Program-made: the position numbers and the translations under genes
Source of the DNA: an uncultured Bacilli bacterium
Lineage (GTDB): Bacteria > Bacillota_I > Bacilli_A > RF39 > UBA660
Reading direction: 5' to 3'
Length of the DNA stretch: 32,656 bases
Assembly: GCA_947624175.1 (NCBI GenBank)
Contig: CANQJD010000012.1
Coordinates: forward strand, 1 to 32,656
Notes under the pieces: model-generated
What the model saw: the letters and a program-made list of their open reading frames with translations, nothing else
Told to the model about the DNA's origin: nothing
The model's database searches: none
In this document: piece by piece, positions 14,512 through 24,067 of the stretch
How the letters are laid out: each line of letters opens with the position of its first letter
Numbering within the stretch: position 1 is the first letter of the stretch

Positions 14512-16532
14512 AAAGCCTTATATAAATAATTAAAGTAATCATGTTGAATAGCTAAATTACTATATTTAATTTTATCTTCAACAATTTTATTAATTTTAAT
14601 TAAATCATCAACGGTATATTCCTTATAAGTATAATAAGTTATATTACTATTACTAGCATCATAGAAAGCATATTTATTTTTCCAAGAACCATCTGCAAAT
14701 ATTACTAATCCTTCATAATCATTAGAAAATAAATCACTTCCAGTATAATATCTTGAATCATAGTTTAGATTAAATAAATTAGCAATAGTTGGTACAACAT
14801 TAACATAAGATGTGTATTGTTCAAAAGTTCTAGGTTCTAAATCATTTGACCAAATAACAAATGGAACTCGTTCATTTTCATACTTTTCACTTCCTACATA
14901 AGGCAAAGCTTCTTTTAAAATATTGTTAGAAAGTCCGTAAGGATAATGGTCTCCATATAAAACAATAACCGTATCATCAAGTTTACCTTGTTTTTCTAAT
15001 CCTTTAAGTAAGACACCTAAGCCATCATCTTCAATTTTTAATTTAGACATATATCTTTTTAATTTAATATTATAGTTATCATATTTAGGATCATCAAACA
15101 ATTCTAAATATTTATCTCCAAATTCACTTTTACCATAAGGTTGATGTGGAGTTACGGTTGTTAACCAAGTCATGAATTTATCATTAGGACCATAATTATT
15201 TAGAATTTTAACTACTTGCTTCATGAAATCTTCATCACTGGCCCATTCTTCAGTCCATGTATTATAAGTCAAACCTAAATCATCAACATCAAAATAATGC
15301 ATACTTCCCATATTCGTGTGAATTTCCCGTCTTGCATAATACCTTTCCGTATAATCATGCATAGACATTGTTTTATAACCTTTATTATTAAATAAATTAA
15401 AGATACTTTCAGGATAAAGATTATCTTTATAAGCATTAGCTGTACACTTATTATAAATAGAATATAAACCAATCATTCCACTTAATTCATTATTACCGGT
15501 TGCACAAGAATTTCTTGGTGAATAATTATTTTCAAAATAATAACCCGTACTTAATAACTTATAAAAATTTGGATACAACTCTTCATTGATAAAAATATCA
15601 TTGGTTGATTCCATCATAATAACAATTAAATTCTTATCTTCAAATAAACCCGTATAACTATTTTCACCAGTATACTTATTATTAATAAAATAATCATTTA
15701 AATTATTTAAAACTCCATTTTCTTCCGTTTCAATTAAAGATAGCCATTTTGAATCATCTATCTTTAAACTAGGATCTTGATTATAATGGGTTGTCACTTC
15801 AATTGTTTCAGGTTCAACTCCTAATATAACATTTTTAATATCTAAAAGCATATACATTGTAGTTCCAAATTGCTTAATAGCAATACTAGGATTACTAGGA
15901 TTATTAAATAATTCTTTATTTGTAATAGTTTGAAGTTTATTTTGAAAAGCCTCAACTGAGATACTAACATCATATAGAAACGTAAAAATTAAGATAAGTA
16001 TTAGAGAAGTAAATAAATTTTTAGATTTATATAAATTATCTTCAAACTTAAGATTAATAATTTCTTTTTTTCTTAAGATATAATAAACAATAACTAAAAT
16101 TAAAGGAAATAATAAGAAATAATAATACCAATAAAAACTTTTAATAAATTCAAATATATAACTAGCAACAGCTCCAGCTTGACTTGAAACATTAAAAGAT
16201 ATATAAACTCCTAAAAAATTATTAAATCCAACTTGTAATAAACTATAAATAGTTAAAACAATAATAATAATTAAATTTATAACCTTTGTATATTTATCTT
16301 TAAGAAATGATTCAATGTAACTAATAACTAAATTAATACAAATTAATCCCATTAAAATTCGCATACTAGAAACATCAAAGATATTTTGATTACTAACCAT
16401 TTTAAAAATCATTTCAATGATAAAAATTATTAAAGTTAGAAAAGTAAAATCATAATAAAATTTATTTTTAAACTTTAAATTTAGTTTGAAGTTTTTAATT
16501 TTCTTCATAAATTTATCTTTCTTTTTTTTCAC
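14502..16532 (-). CDS. Lipoteichoic acid synthase / phosphoglycerol transferase (LtaS-like)
   Basis: A membrane enzyme that polymerises glycerol phosphate from phosphatidylglycerol onto a lipid anchor. It has 676 residues: a Lys-rich cytoplasmic N-terminus, five helices (about 29-47, 57-77, 85-103, 125-152, 172-192), then an extracellular sulfatase-fold domain. Catalytic features are Glu308 in MMEST (metal ligand), candidate nucleophile Thr345 in CATGNNEL, and Asp528-His529 in LYGDHYPYG. The start is a GTG (16530-16532 on the minus strand) with AAGGAAG upstream at good spacing. The ATG at 16508 has no clear site. It supports a Gram-positive wall. It could instead be another phosphoglycerol transferase of the same superfamily, since it diverges from S. 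aureus LtaS around the catalytic Thr. Confidence 0.85.
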   Translation of the reverse strand: MKKKKDKFMKKIKNFKLNLKFKNKFYYDFTFLTLIIFIIEMIFKMVSNQNIFDVSSMRILMGLICINLVISYIESFLKDKYTKVINLIIIIVLTIYSLLQVGFNNFLGVYISFNVSSQAGAVASYIFEFIKSFYWYYYFLLFPLILVIVYYILRKKEIINLKFEDNLYKSKNLFTSLILILIFTFLYDVSISVEAFQNKLQTITNKELFNNPSNPSIAIKQFGTTMYMLLDIKNVILGVEPETIEVTTHYNQDPSLKIDDSKWLSLIETEENGVLNNLNDYFINNKYTGENSYTGLFEDKNLIVIMMESTNDIFINEELYPNFYKLLSTGYYFENNYSPRNSCATGNNELSGMIGLYSIYNKCTANAYKDNLYPESIFNLFNNKGYKTMSMHDYTERYYARREIHTNMGSMHYFDVDDLGLTYNTWTEEWASDEDFMKQVVKILNNYGPNDKFMTWLTTVTPHQPYGKSEFGDKYLELFDDPKYDNYNIKLKRYMSKLKIEDDGLGVLLKGLEKQGKLDDTVIVLYGDHYPYGLSNNILKEALPYVGSEKYENERVPFVIWSNDLEPRTFEQYTSYVNVVPTIANLFNLNYDSRYYTGSDLFSNDYEGLVIFADGSWKNKYAFYDASNSNITYYTYKEYTVDDLIKINKIVEDKIKYSNLAIQHDYFNYLYKALKN

Positions 16533-16554
16533 ACACCAACACTTCCTTGTTAAT

Positions 16555-16583
16555 ATATTAGCATAATTTTTTTAAAATGTAAA
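16555..16583 (-). promoter_or_regulatory. Promoter of the LTA synthase gene
   Basis: On the minus strand TTTACA (16578-16583), 17 bases, TAATAT (16555-16560), with TG one base before the -10 (extended). It is back to back with the promoter at 16585. Confidence 0.6.
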
Positions 16584-16584
16584 A

Positions 16585-16613
16585 TTGACTTCTTTAAAAC
16601 TTAATGATATACT
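16585..16613 (+). promoter_or_regulatory. Promoter of the 500-residue coiled-coil gene
   Basis: TTGACT (16585-16590), 17 bases, TATACT (16608-16613). Its -35 box is one base from that of the divergent LTA synthase promoter, so one regulator could affect both. Confidence 0.7.
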
Positions 16614-16636
16614 TTATATAGATAGTAGGTGGAGAT

Positions 16637-18139
16637 ATGAATAATGAATTAAAAGAAGCTTTAGAATTTTATAAATTAGAGAGTAATTATATAATAAAAG
16701 ATTTAAAAGAGAAGAGAAATAAGTATATTAAAGATAATGTTAATATTACAGAGAATTCATATCCAGAATTAAAAGAATCTGATACTTACTATAAAATATT
16801 ATTAAAAAATATTTTAACTAAGGAAGAGTTATTTCAAGAAGAAGTTTTTGATTTTGAAAGAAGATTAGTTTTTTATACTAGACCAGGTGGTAAATTTAAT
16901 GATTTATCGGAAAAGTATTTAATTAAATTACAATATGTAAAAAATATAGAAGAACTAGAAACATTAGAAAATAATTATTATGTAGATTTACAAGTAGTTT
17001 TAGGACTTAATAAAAAGAAAAAGAAACCTAGTAAAGATTATTTAAAGAAGGAAAAAGAAAACTTTGATAAGAAGTTAGAATCTGATTTTTTAACTGCTAA
17101 AATAAAAGATACAAGAGAAATAGTTAAACGATATAAAAAAGATTTAGAAAGAATTAATAATTTAAAAAATATGTTAAAGTTAGAAGAAAAGTACGAAAGA
17201 GAAACTTCTAATTTAGAAAGAGAAAAAGCCGATATTTTATTAGAAAAAAGAAAATATGAACTTCAAAATGAATTAAAATTATTACTTAATATTCCAAATA
17301 ATCATACGTATCATGATTTATTAGGTAAATATCAAGAATTAATAAATAAATGTCAAAGTGCTAAAGAATTAGAAAGTATTCATGAAGAATTCTTAAAAGA
17401 ATATGGTACAATCTTTAATAAGAATCAAAAATATGTAAAAGAGTTGAAAAAAAATATAAAAAAACTATTAGAAAATAAATTAAAAGAAAGTAATAATTTA
17501 GGAATTGATGCGATTGAGTTATTTAGAGAATTATGTTTTAAAATTAAAGTTTTAGAAGAAAATAAACTTTATGAAATCTTACCTTTAATAGATAAAATAG
17601 ATTTTAATGATTTAGAAACTATAAAAAATGTTATAAAAGAATGCGAAAGTATTATATATATTCATAAGTATAATGGAGATATCGTATCAGTTACCAGAAT
17701 GGATAAAGAAGCAAGATTTTATAGTTTAATGAAACATGATTATTTTGAAATGCCTATAGAAAGACTTAAATATAATTTTATTTCTTTAAAAAGTTTTCTA
17801 AGACAAGCTGAGTATGTAGGAGATAGGGAAGTAAATTTAGTAAGTGATGGTAAAAAGGTTCCTTTAAAATTTCCATGTCAAGAATTTATTTATTACCATG
17901 ATGGAATAATGCTTGCCTTTGAACATGGTTATCAAGAACATGATAATTTTTACTTTTATCCTGATTCTAATTTTAAATTACATAGGAATCCAACTTGGTC
18001 TTATGAAGAAAAATCTAGTAAATATGGACCAGCTGCTGATATCTTTAAAGATAAAGAATATACTTATCAAATGGTTCTTGAGAATTTAGATAAAAGAATT
18101 GAGAGAGAATTTCAAGATAATAATTCTAAAAAACTTTAA
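16637..18139 (+). CDS. Large coiled-coil protein, unknown function
   Basis: The product has 500 residues with no signal or membrane helix, so it is cytoplasmic. Residues 1-345 are almost wholly charged helix rich in Lys, Glu and Leu, with likely coiled coils around 125-215 and 250-300. Residues 345-490 form a different, probably globular part with many aromatics and His, including MKHDYFEMPIERLKYN and EFIYYHDGIMLAFEHGY. That part may be the functional domain. The binding site is AGGTGG. It has its own promoter and terminator. I do not recognise the family. Confidence 0.65.
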   Translation: MNNELKEALEFYKLESNYIIKDLKEKRNKYIKDNVNITENSYPELKESDTYYKILLKNILTKEELFQEEVFDFERRLVFYTRPGGKFNDLSEKYLIKLQYVKNIEELETLENNYYVDLQVVLGLNKKKKKPSKDYLKKEKENFDKKLESDFLTAKIKDTREIVKRYKKDLERINNLKNMLKLEEKYERETSNLEREKADILLEKRKYELQNELKLLLNIPNNHTYHDLLGKYQELINKCQSAKELESIHEEFLKEYGTIFNKNQKYVKELKKNIKKLLENKLKESNNLGIDAIELFRELCFKIKVLEENKLYEILPLIDKIDFNDLETIKNVIKECESIIYIHKYNGDIVSVTRMDKEARFYSLMKHDYFEMPIERLKYNFISLKSFLRQAEYVGDREVNLVSDGKKVPLKFPCQEFIYYHDGIMLAFEHGYQEHDNFYFYPDSNFKLHRNPTWSYEEKSSKYGPAADIFKDKEYTYQMVLENLDKRIEREFQDNNSKKL

Positions 18140-18153
18140 ATTTAGAGAAATAT

Positions 18154-18185
18154 GATTTAAAATCGTTGATTTTAAGTCTTTTTTT
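18154..18185 (+). terminator. Intrinsic terminator of the coiled-coil gene
   Basis: GATTTAAAATC (18154-18164) pairs with GATTTTAAGTC (18168-18178) over 11 bp with one G-U pair. The loop is GTT and the T run extends to 18185. Confidence 0.85.
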
Positions 18186-18194
18186 CTATATAAT
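18166..18194 (+). promoter_or_regulatory. Promoter of the RelA/SpoT homolog, overlapping the preceding terminator
   Basis: TTGATT (18166-18171) lies in the loop and 3' arm of the terminator; 17 bases later is a perfect TATAAT (18189-18194). The start would fall just past the hairpin. Confidence 0.65.
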
Positions 18195-18213
18195 ATTAGG
18201 GTAGGTGGTATGT

Positions 18214-19671
18214 ATGAATACAATTTCTTATAATGATTTAGAAAAATTAGTAATTTCTTATGCTCCTTTTGATATTCCAAAGTTAAGAAAAGCTTATGAT
18301 TATGCTAAAAAACACCATGATGGTCAATTAAGAGCTAGTGGGGAACCATATATAATCCATCCTATTAATGTAACTTACTTTTTAGCATCAATGCATGCAG
18401 ATATTGATACTTTATGTGCCGGAATGCTTCATGATGTTGTTGAAGATACGGAATCAACTTTAGATGATATCGAAAAAAGATTTAATAAGAATGTTCGAAC
18501 TTTAGTTGATGGAGTTACCAAGATGACGAAGATTGATTTTAATAATAAAAAAGAGTTATCGGCTATAAATCTCCGAAGATTAATTGTAAGTTTGGCAAAT
18601 GATCCTAGAATTATTATTATAAAACTATCAGATAGACTTCATAATATGAGAACACTTGAATATAAAAGTGAAAAGAAACAACAATCAAAAGCTTTAGAAA
18701 CTTTAGAAATTTATGTACCTCTTGCTTATTATATTGGAGCTTCGAGAATAAAAGATGAACTTGAAAATATAGCTTTTAGATATTTAAAACCAAGTTTATA
18801 TGGAGATATTGAGAAAAAACGAGATGATTTAAAGAAAGAAACCAAAGATATTTTAGAAGAGACTAAAAAAGAAGTTGAAGCCATCTTCAAGAAAAATGGA
18901 GTTAAAGCTAAATTTGAAATAAGATATAAAGATAGTTATAGTATTTATAAAAAATTACTTACCAAGGTTAATTTTGAGATGATTCATGATTTAATGTGTA
19001 TTAAAGTACTAACTAAAAATGTTAAAGATTGTTATCTTGCTTTAATGTTAATTCATGAACATTTTACACCTATTAATAGTCGGTTTAAAGATTATATAGC
19101 CAAACCTAAAACTAATATGTATAAATCAATTCATACAACCGTTTTTGGAAAAGATAATCATTTATTACAGTTTCAAATTAGGACCTATGATATGGAAAGA
19201 GTGGCTATCTTTGGACTTACTTCTTATTGGTTTAAATATAAAAATAGTGCCCGTAATTTAATGCAAAAAGATTTAGAAGAGAATTTTCAATTCTTTAAAT
19301 CAATTAAAGAACTTGATAGTACGATTCTTGATAACATAGAATTTATTTCAAGTATTAAAAAAGAATTATTTTCAAGTAATATCTATGTTTATACAACAAG
19401 TGGTGAAGTTATTGAGTTACCAGATGGTGCAACCGTTATCGATTTTGCTTATAAAATTCATACGGATATTGGAAATACGATGGTAGCTGCAATTGTTAAT
19501 GATGAAGCCGTGCCGCTTGACTATGTATTAGAAAATCAAGATAGAGTTCGAATTATCACCGATAGTGAAGCTTATATTCCAAAAGAAGAATGGTTAGATA
19601 AAGTAGTAACTCCAACGGCTCGTAATAAAATACTTGAGTTTATTAAAGATAATGAAAGTGTTGACAAATAA
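18214..19671 (+). CDS. Short RelA/SpoT homolog, predicted (p)ppGpp hydrolase
   Basis: The RSH family makes and degrades (p)ppGpp. The start is ATG 18214 after AGGTGG; a GTG at 18205 is inside the site. The 485 residues hold an HD hydrolase domain, a synthetase domain and a TGS domain (about 388-449), but not the C-terminal part with ACT of full-length Rel (about 730). Hydrolase residues appear intact: His49, His73-Asp74, Glu77-Asp78, Asp140 and Asn144. The synthetase domain keeps Arg237-x-Lys239 and Tyr303, but the catalytic Glu of the usual E-x-QIRT motif is Gln319 here, and the following AE-x-G-x-AAHW motif is degraded to AIFGLTSYW. I infer hydrolase activity with weak or no synthesis. The gltX promoter lies within its 3' end. 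Confidence 0.85.
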   Translation: MNTISYNDLEKLVISYAPFDIPKLRKAYDYAKKHHDGQLRASGEPYIIHPINVTYFLASMHADIDTLCAGMLHDVVEDTESTLDDIEKRFNKNVRTLVDGVTKMTKIDFNNKKELSAINLRRLIVSLANDPRIIIIKLSDRLHNMRTLEYKSEKKQQSKALETLEIYVPLAYYIGASRIKDELENIAFRYLKPSLYGDIEKKRDDLKKETKDILEETKKEVEAIFKKNGVKAKFEIRYKDSYSIYKKLLTKVNFEMIHDLMCIKVLTKNVKDCYLALMLIHEHFTPINSRFKDYIAKPKTNMYKSIHTTVFGKDNHLLQFQIRTYDMERVAIFGLTSYWFKYKNSARNLMQKDLEENFQFFKSIKELDSTILDNIEFISSIKKELFSSNIYVYTTSGEVIELPDGATVIDFAYKIHTDIGNTMVAAIVNDEAVPLDYVLENQDRVRIITDSEAYIPKEEWLDKVVTPTARNKILEFIKDNESVDK

Positions 19672-19689
19672 GTATCTTTTAGATAAAAT
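19661..19689 (+). promoter_or_regulatory. gltX promoter inside the end of the RSH gene
   Basis: TTGACA (19661-19666), 17 bases, TAAAAT (19684-19689). The -35 box is coding sequence of the preceding gene. The gltX start follows at 19715 after AAGGAG. Confidence 0.7.
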
Positions 19690-19714
19690 ATAAAAAGTTT
19701 TAAGGAGATGAACT

Positions 19715-21382
19715 ATGAACGATAAATTAAAAGAACTTGCTGATGTAATGTTTCCAAATGTTACTAAGACAGTTGCTGATTATGAAGCAATGTATCCTAA
19801 AAGAAATTTAAAGGAAGGAGCCATTGTAACTAGATTTGCACCTAGTCCTACCGGGTTCGTGCATATGGGAAGTTTACTGGGAGCCTTTCAAGCTTATAAA
19901 GTAGCTAAAGAAACGGATGGTGTTTTTTATCTTCGAATTGAAGATACAGACCAAAAGCGAAGTGTTGAAAATGGTATAACCGGAATTCTTAATGATTTAA
20001 AAAACTTTGATATTATCCCAGATGAAGGAATGATTGATGAAGAAAATAGCATTGGAAACTATGGACCTTATATTCAAAGTGAAAGAATGGAAATTTATCA
20101 TGCTTTTGCAAAAGATTTAGTCTTAAGAGACCTTGCTTATCCTTGTTTTTGTACTTCTCATGAACTTGATGAAACGAGAGAAATTCAAGAATTAAATAAA
20201 GAAAGAATCGGTTACTATGGTTCATTTGCTAAATGTCGGAGTATGGATATTGATGAAGCAATTGCAAGAATTAAAAATGGCGAAGAATTTGTTGTAAGAC
20301 TTAAATCACCTGGCGACTTTAATAAAAAGATTGTTTTAAATGATTTAGCAAGAGGTGATATTGAATTCCCAGAAAATGATTTAGATGTTGTTTTAATTAA
20401 ATCAACTGATAAATTACCAACTTATCACTTTGCTCATTTAGTAGATGATCATTTAATGCGAACAACTCACATCATGCGAGGTGAGGAATGGATTGCATCA
20501 TTTCCAATTCATGACCAATTATTTGAAATTTTTGGCTTTGAAAAACCAAAGTATGCTCATCTTGGATTAGTCATGAAAATTGATGAAAATGGAGTTAGAC
20601 GAAAATTATCAAAAAGAAAAGACCCCGAAGCAAGTGTTGAATATTATCACAAGGAAGGTATTCCTAAAGAAGCTGTTAAACTTTATTTAATGACGATTGC
20701 TAACTCAAACTTTGAAGAGTGGTTAGATAATAATCCTAATGGTGATATCAATGACTTTAAATATGATTTCAAAAAGATAAGTGCAAGTGGTACTCTATTT
20801 GATACGGCTAAACTATTTAATATTTCAAAAAACTATTTTGGAAAAATGAAAGCTTCTGAAATCTATGATAACTTACTTGTTTGGACCAATGAATTTGATA
20901 AAGAATTCCATGATATTTTAGTAAAACATAAAGATTATGCTATTCAAGTATTCAATATGGAAAGAGAAGTTGAAAAACCAAGAAAAGATTATACAAGTTA
21001 TTCAAGTATTAAAAACTTTGTTTTCTATATGTTTGATGAGTTATTTGAAAATCCTAATTATGAATTTAATAAAATAACAGACAAAGATGAAATAGCTAAT
21101 ATTTTAAATACCTATTATGATGAATATATGGATTTAAGTGATAAAGATATATGGTTTAATAAAATTAAAGAAATGTGTGATAAATTAGGATATGCATCAA
21201 ATATCAAAGAATATAAGAAAAATCCAGATGCTTACAAAGGCAATGTTGCTGATGTAACGGGAGTTATTAGAGTTAGTTTAACTAGTAAAACGAATACCCC
21301 GGATTTATTTTTAATCATGAATCTATTAGGAAAAGATAAAATCAAAGAAAGATTTACTAAGTGCTTAGATAGCCTTAAGTAA
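19715..21382 (+). CDS. gltX: Glutamyl-tRNA synthetase
   Basis: It charges tRNA-Glu (and possibly tRNA-Gln) with glutamate. It has 555 residues, a long form with about 35 residues before the Rossmann fold. The class I signatures are FAPSPTGFVHMGS (41-53, the HIGH equivalent) and KLSKR (297-301, the KMSKS equivalent), with YLRIEDTDQKRS between. A Cys-x-Cys pair with a later Cys near 140-170 could bind zinc. No GatCAB or GlnRS genes are in the window, so discrimination between Glu and Gln acceptors cannot be judged. It follows the RSH gene by 43 bases but has its own promoter. Confidence 0.93.
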   Translation: MNDKLKELADVMFPNVTKTVADYEAMYPKRNLKEGAIVTRFAPSPTGFVHMGSLLGAFQAYKVAKETDGVFYLRIEDTDQKRSVENGITGILNDLKNFDIIPDEGMIDEENSIGNYGPYIQSERMEIYHAFAKDLVLRDLAYPCFCTSHELDETREIQELNKERIGYYGSFAKCRSMDIDEAIARIKNGEEFVVRLKSPGDFNKKIVLNDLARGDIEFPENDLDVVLIKSTDKLPTYHFAHLVDDHLMRTTHIMRGEEWIASFPIHDQLFEIFGFEKPKYAHLGLVMKIDENGVRRKLSKRKDPEASVEYYHKEGIPKEAVKLYLMTIANSNFEEWLDNNPNGDINDFKYDFKKISASGTLFDTAKLFNISKNYFGKMKASEIYDNLLVWTNEFDKEFHDILVKHKDYAIQVFNMEREVEKPRKDYTSYSSIKNFVFYMFDELFENPNYEFNKITDKDEIANILNTYYDEYMDLSDKDIWFNKIKEMCDKLGYASNIKEYKKNPDAYKGNVADVTGVIRVSLTSKTNTPDLFLIMNLLGKDKIKERFTKCLDSLK

Positions 21383-21420
21383 ATCTTTTTAATTTATATT
21401 TCTAAAATTAAAATAAGTTA

Positions 21421-21449
21421 TTGAAATAAAATCTAAATTATAGTAAAAT
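21421..21449 (+). promoter_or_regulatory. Promoter of the large surface protein
   Basis: TTGAAA (21421-21426), 17 bases, TAAAAT (21444-21449). The gene starts at 21473 after GAGGTGG. Confidence 0.7.
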
Positions 21450-21472
21450 AATAGTAATAATAGAGGTGGCAC

Positions 21473-24067
21473 ATGAGAAATAAAAAAGTATTGATGATAG
21501 GATTAGCAATCGTATTAAGTTTAGCAATATTATTAGGAAGTAGTTATGCTTATTTAAGAGTAGAAAAGAAAAGTGGAAATCAAAATATAAGTATAGCTAA
21601 TTTTGGATTAGTAATAAAAGAAGATATGAAAGCTATTACTTTAAATAATGAAGTACCAAAGAGTGATGAAGAGGGATTAAAAAATACTCCAAATACTTTT
21701 AAGATTGAAAATCAAGGAGATGTTACAGCCAAATATAAATTAAGTTTAATAGATAGTACTATTCAAAGTACTATGAGTAACTTAGATATAAGATATAGAG
21801 TAAAAAGAACTAGAAGTACGGGAGTAGAAACGGGAGAAGTTAAAAGTCTTAGTGCAGATGGAGTATTTGATGAAGGAATAATAGCTCCAAGTGAAGAAAT
21901 AAGTTTTGAACTAGTAATATGGATAAATCATGATGCAAATCCAAATGGATTAACATATAGTAAAGTATTAAGTCTAGAAGGATTACAAGCAGATACTTTG
22001 GATAAAAGTGGAGCCAACCCACCTGAAATGCTTCCTAACATGATACCAGTATATTATAGTAAAACAAGTGATACAGAAGGAGTATGGAAAGTAGCCGATA
22101 TAACAAATAGAGATACAAATAATAAATGGTATGATTATAATGATTTCATGTGGGCTAATGCTGTTACTGTAAAAGAAACAAATGGAACATTAGATGAAGA
22201 AGGAAATATAACCTTTGATGGTGTTGATGACTCTTATAGTTTAGGATATGCAAATTATAACTTTAAAAATAAAATAAGCATTGTAGCAAGAATTAAACTA
22301 AATAGTACACCTAGTACAGAAGCAGGCTATATAGTGGGATGTACTTCAGTAAATAGTGGCGGCTTTTATTTTCAAGCTACTAAAGGTAATTATATTCAAT
22401 TTGGATTTTTTACAGAAGATAGTTATCAACAAATTGCTAGTGGTATATCAATTGATTTAAATACTTGGTATACAATAGTAGTAAGTTATGATGCATCTTA
22501 TATTAGATTATATATTTTTAAAGATAATAGTTTAATAAAAAAAATTGAAATGGAGTGTAGTGAAAATATAAATGTATCAAAAGAACCTTTAAGATTAGGA
22601 GCTAGTTCTGGTACTAATAGATATTTAAATGCAACAATAAAATCAGTATATGTTTATACAGATGCATTGACAGAAGAAGAAGTATCAAAATATTTTTCGG
22701 GTGAAATAACCGATTATCCAAAAGATAATTTATTAGTAGAAAAGACAGAGTTTAATGAACTTGATGCAAGACAAAAATACCTAGAAGCAAGTGCAGGTAC
22801 CGAAGTTAAGATGGATGATATATCTTCTATGTGGGTTTGGATACCAAGATATAAATATACAATCTTTAATGGAAATAATGGAACAGCTGATGAGCAACTA
22901 ATAGATGTAGAATTTGAACATGGAATAGAAACAACTGGAACAGTAAATTGTCAAGATAAAATATTAACAGATGATAATTCAACTTCAAGTGAAGTATGTA
23001 CCGATGAAACAAATAAAGAAATAAAAAATGGAATAAGTACTTATACACATCCAGCTTTTAAATTTGGTGAAGATGAATTAGTAGGATTTTGGTTTGCTAA
23101 GTTTGCAATGTCAACAGATGATAATGCTTGCTTAACTAATCAAAGTACAAGTTGTAATAATACTAATATGAATATATTAGTAAAACCAAGTGTAACTAGT
23201 TTGAGATATCAAGATATATCAAATATGTTTGTTAATATAAGAAGAATGGAATTAACTAATAATATACATGGGTTTAAGCAAAGTGAAAATGCTACTTCTG
23301 CCAGTTTAACAGGAGAAATAACTAATGATTCAAATAATTATGATATTCACATGGAAAAGAATATGGAATGGGGAGCTGTAGCCTATTTAACAATGTCAAA
23401 ATATGGAAAATATGGAAATGGCTTATATAAAGATGCTAATAAAGAAGTATATATAAATAATTATAGTCAAGTAGAAAATGATATAACAACCTTTAAAACA
23501 GGATATTCAGGAAAAGAACCAATTACAGGACCATCTACAAATGGGGTTCCATATAATGATTTAACAATAGGAAGTGATGGTCAAGGATATCTTGGAGCTG
23601 GAGCCTCAACTACTGGAACAGTATATGGAATATATGATATGTCAGGTGGAGGACATCAAATTGTAATGGGAAATGCAGTAAATAAAAATGGAAATTTTAA
23701 TGTTGATTATGCAAGAAAATGGACAGAAAGTAATAAACCTTTAGATAAATATTATGATAAATATTCTTATAATACTAAAAGGGATACTCAAGATAGTATT
23801 TCTCGTTCTAAATTTGGAGATGCTATCAAAGAAGTGAAAAAGAAAATAGCAGATGGTTCAAATAATGCATGGTTTAATGATGTTCATCATGTATCGAGAA
23901 GTTTCTTTATAAGAGGAGGGAATACACCTGACTATTCAGGGGCCGGGATATTTTATTCAGGAGAAGGAGATGCTAACTTTGCAACCAAAGGTGAAACGTA
24001 TTTAAGTCCCTCTACAATTACAAGACCAGTTCTTACAATCACTCGTGATTTTCCATGGCAAGAATAA
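21473..24067 (+). CDS. Modular surface protein: SipW-like signal, TasA-like domain, LamG-like domain, FGE-like domain
   Basis: The product has 864 residues. Residues 5-27 are a hydrophobic signal ending Ser-Ser-Tyr-Ala-Tyr, like SipW-dependent signals. Residues 30-170 resemble the TasA/camelysin beta domain: a NEVPKSDEEGLKN stretch followed by IENQG and a Lys-Tyr-Lys strand, a pattern shared with the proteins at 27211 and 28850. Residues about 245-405 look like a laminin-G/concanavalin domain, starting FDGVDDSYSL and ending YTDALTEEEV. From about 445 a WVWIPRYKY motif opens a long region ending in an FGE-sulfatase or C-type-lectin-like tip: FFIRGG near 817, a Gly-rich stretch and TRPVLTI near the end. 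The LamG part could bind carbohydrate. It appears solitary, with its own promoter. Confidence 0.75.
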   Translation: MRNKKVLMIGLAIVLSLAILLGSSYAYLRVEKKSGNQNISIANFGLVIKEDMKAITLNNEVPKSDEEGLKNTPNTFKIENQGDVTAKYKLSLIDSTIQSTMSNLDIRYRVKRTRSTGVETGEVKSLSADGVFDEGIIAPSEEISFELVIWINHDANPNGLTYSKVLSLEGLQADTLDKSGANPPEMLPNMIPVYYSKTSDTEGVWKVADITNRDTNNKWYDYNDFMWANAVTVKETNGTLDEEGNITFDGVDDSYSLGYANYNFKNKISIVARIKLNSTPSTEAGYIVGCTSVNSGGFYFQATKGNYIQFGFFTEDSYQQIASGISIDLNTWYTIVVSYDASYIRLYIFKDNSLIKKIEMECSENINVSKEPLRLGASSGTNRYLNATIKSVYVYTDALTEEEVSKYFSGEITDYPKDNLLVEKTEFNELDARQKYLEASAGTEVKMDDISSMWVWIPRYKYTIFNGNNGTADEQLIDVEFEHGIETTGTVNCQDKILTDDNSTSSEVCTDETNKEIKNGISTYTHPAFKFGEDELVGFWFAKFAMSTDDNACLTNQSTSCNNTNMNILVKPSVTSLRYQDISNMFVNIRRMELTNNIHGFKQSENATSASLTGEITNDSNNYDIHMEKNMEWGAVAYLTMSKYGKYGNGLYKDANKEVYINNYSQVENDITTFKTGYSGKEPITGPSTNGVPYNDLTIGSDGQGYLGAGASTTGTVYGIYDMSGGGHQIVMGNAVNKNGNFNVDYARKWTESNKPLDKYYDKYSYNTKRDTQDSISRSKFGDAIKEVKKKIADGSNNAWFNDVHHVSRSFFIRGGNTPDYSGAGIFYSGEGDANFATKGETYLSPSTITRPVLTITRDFPWQE

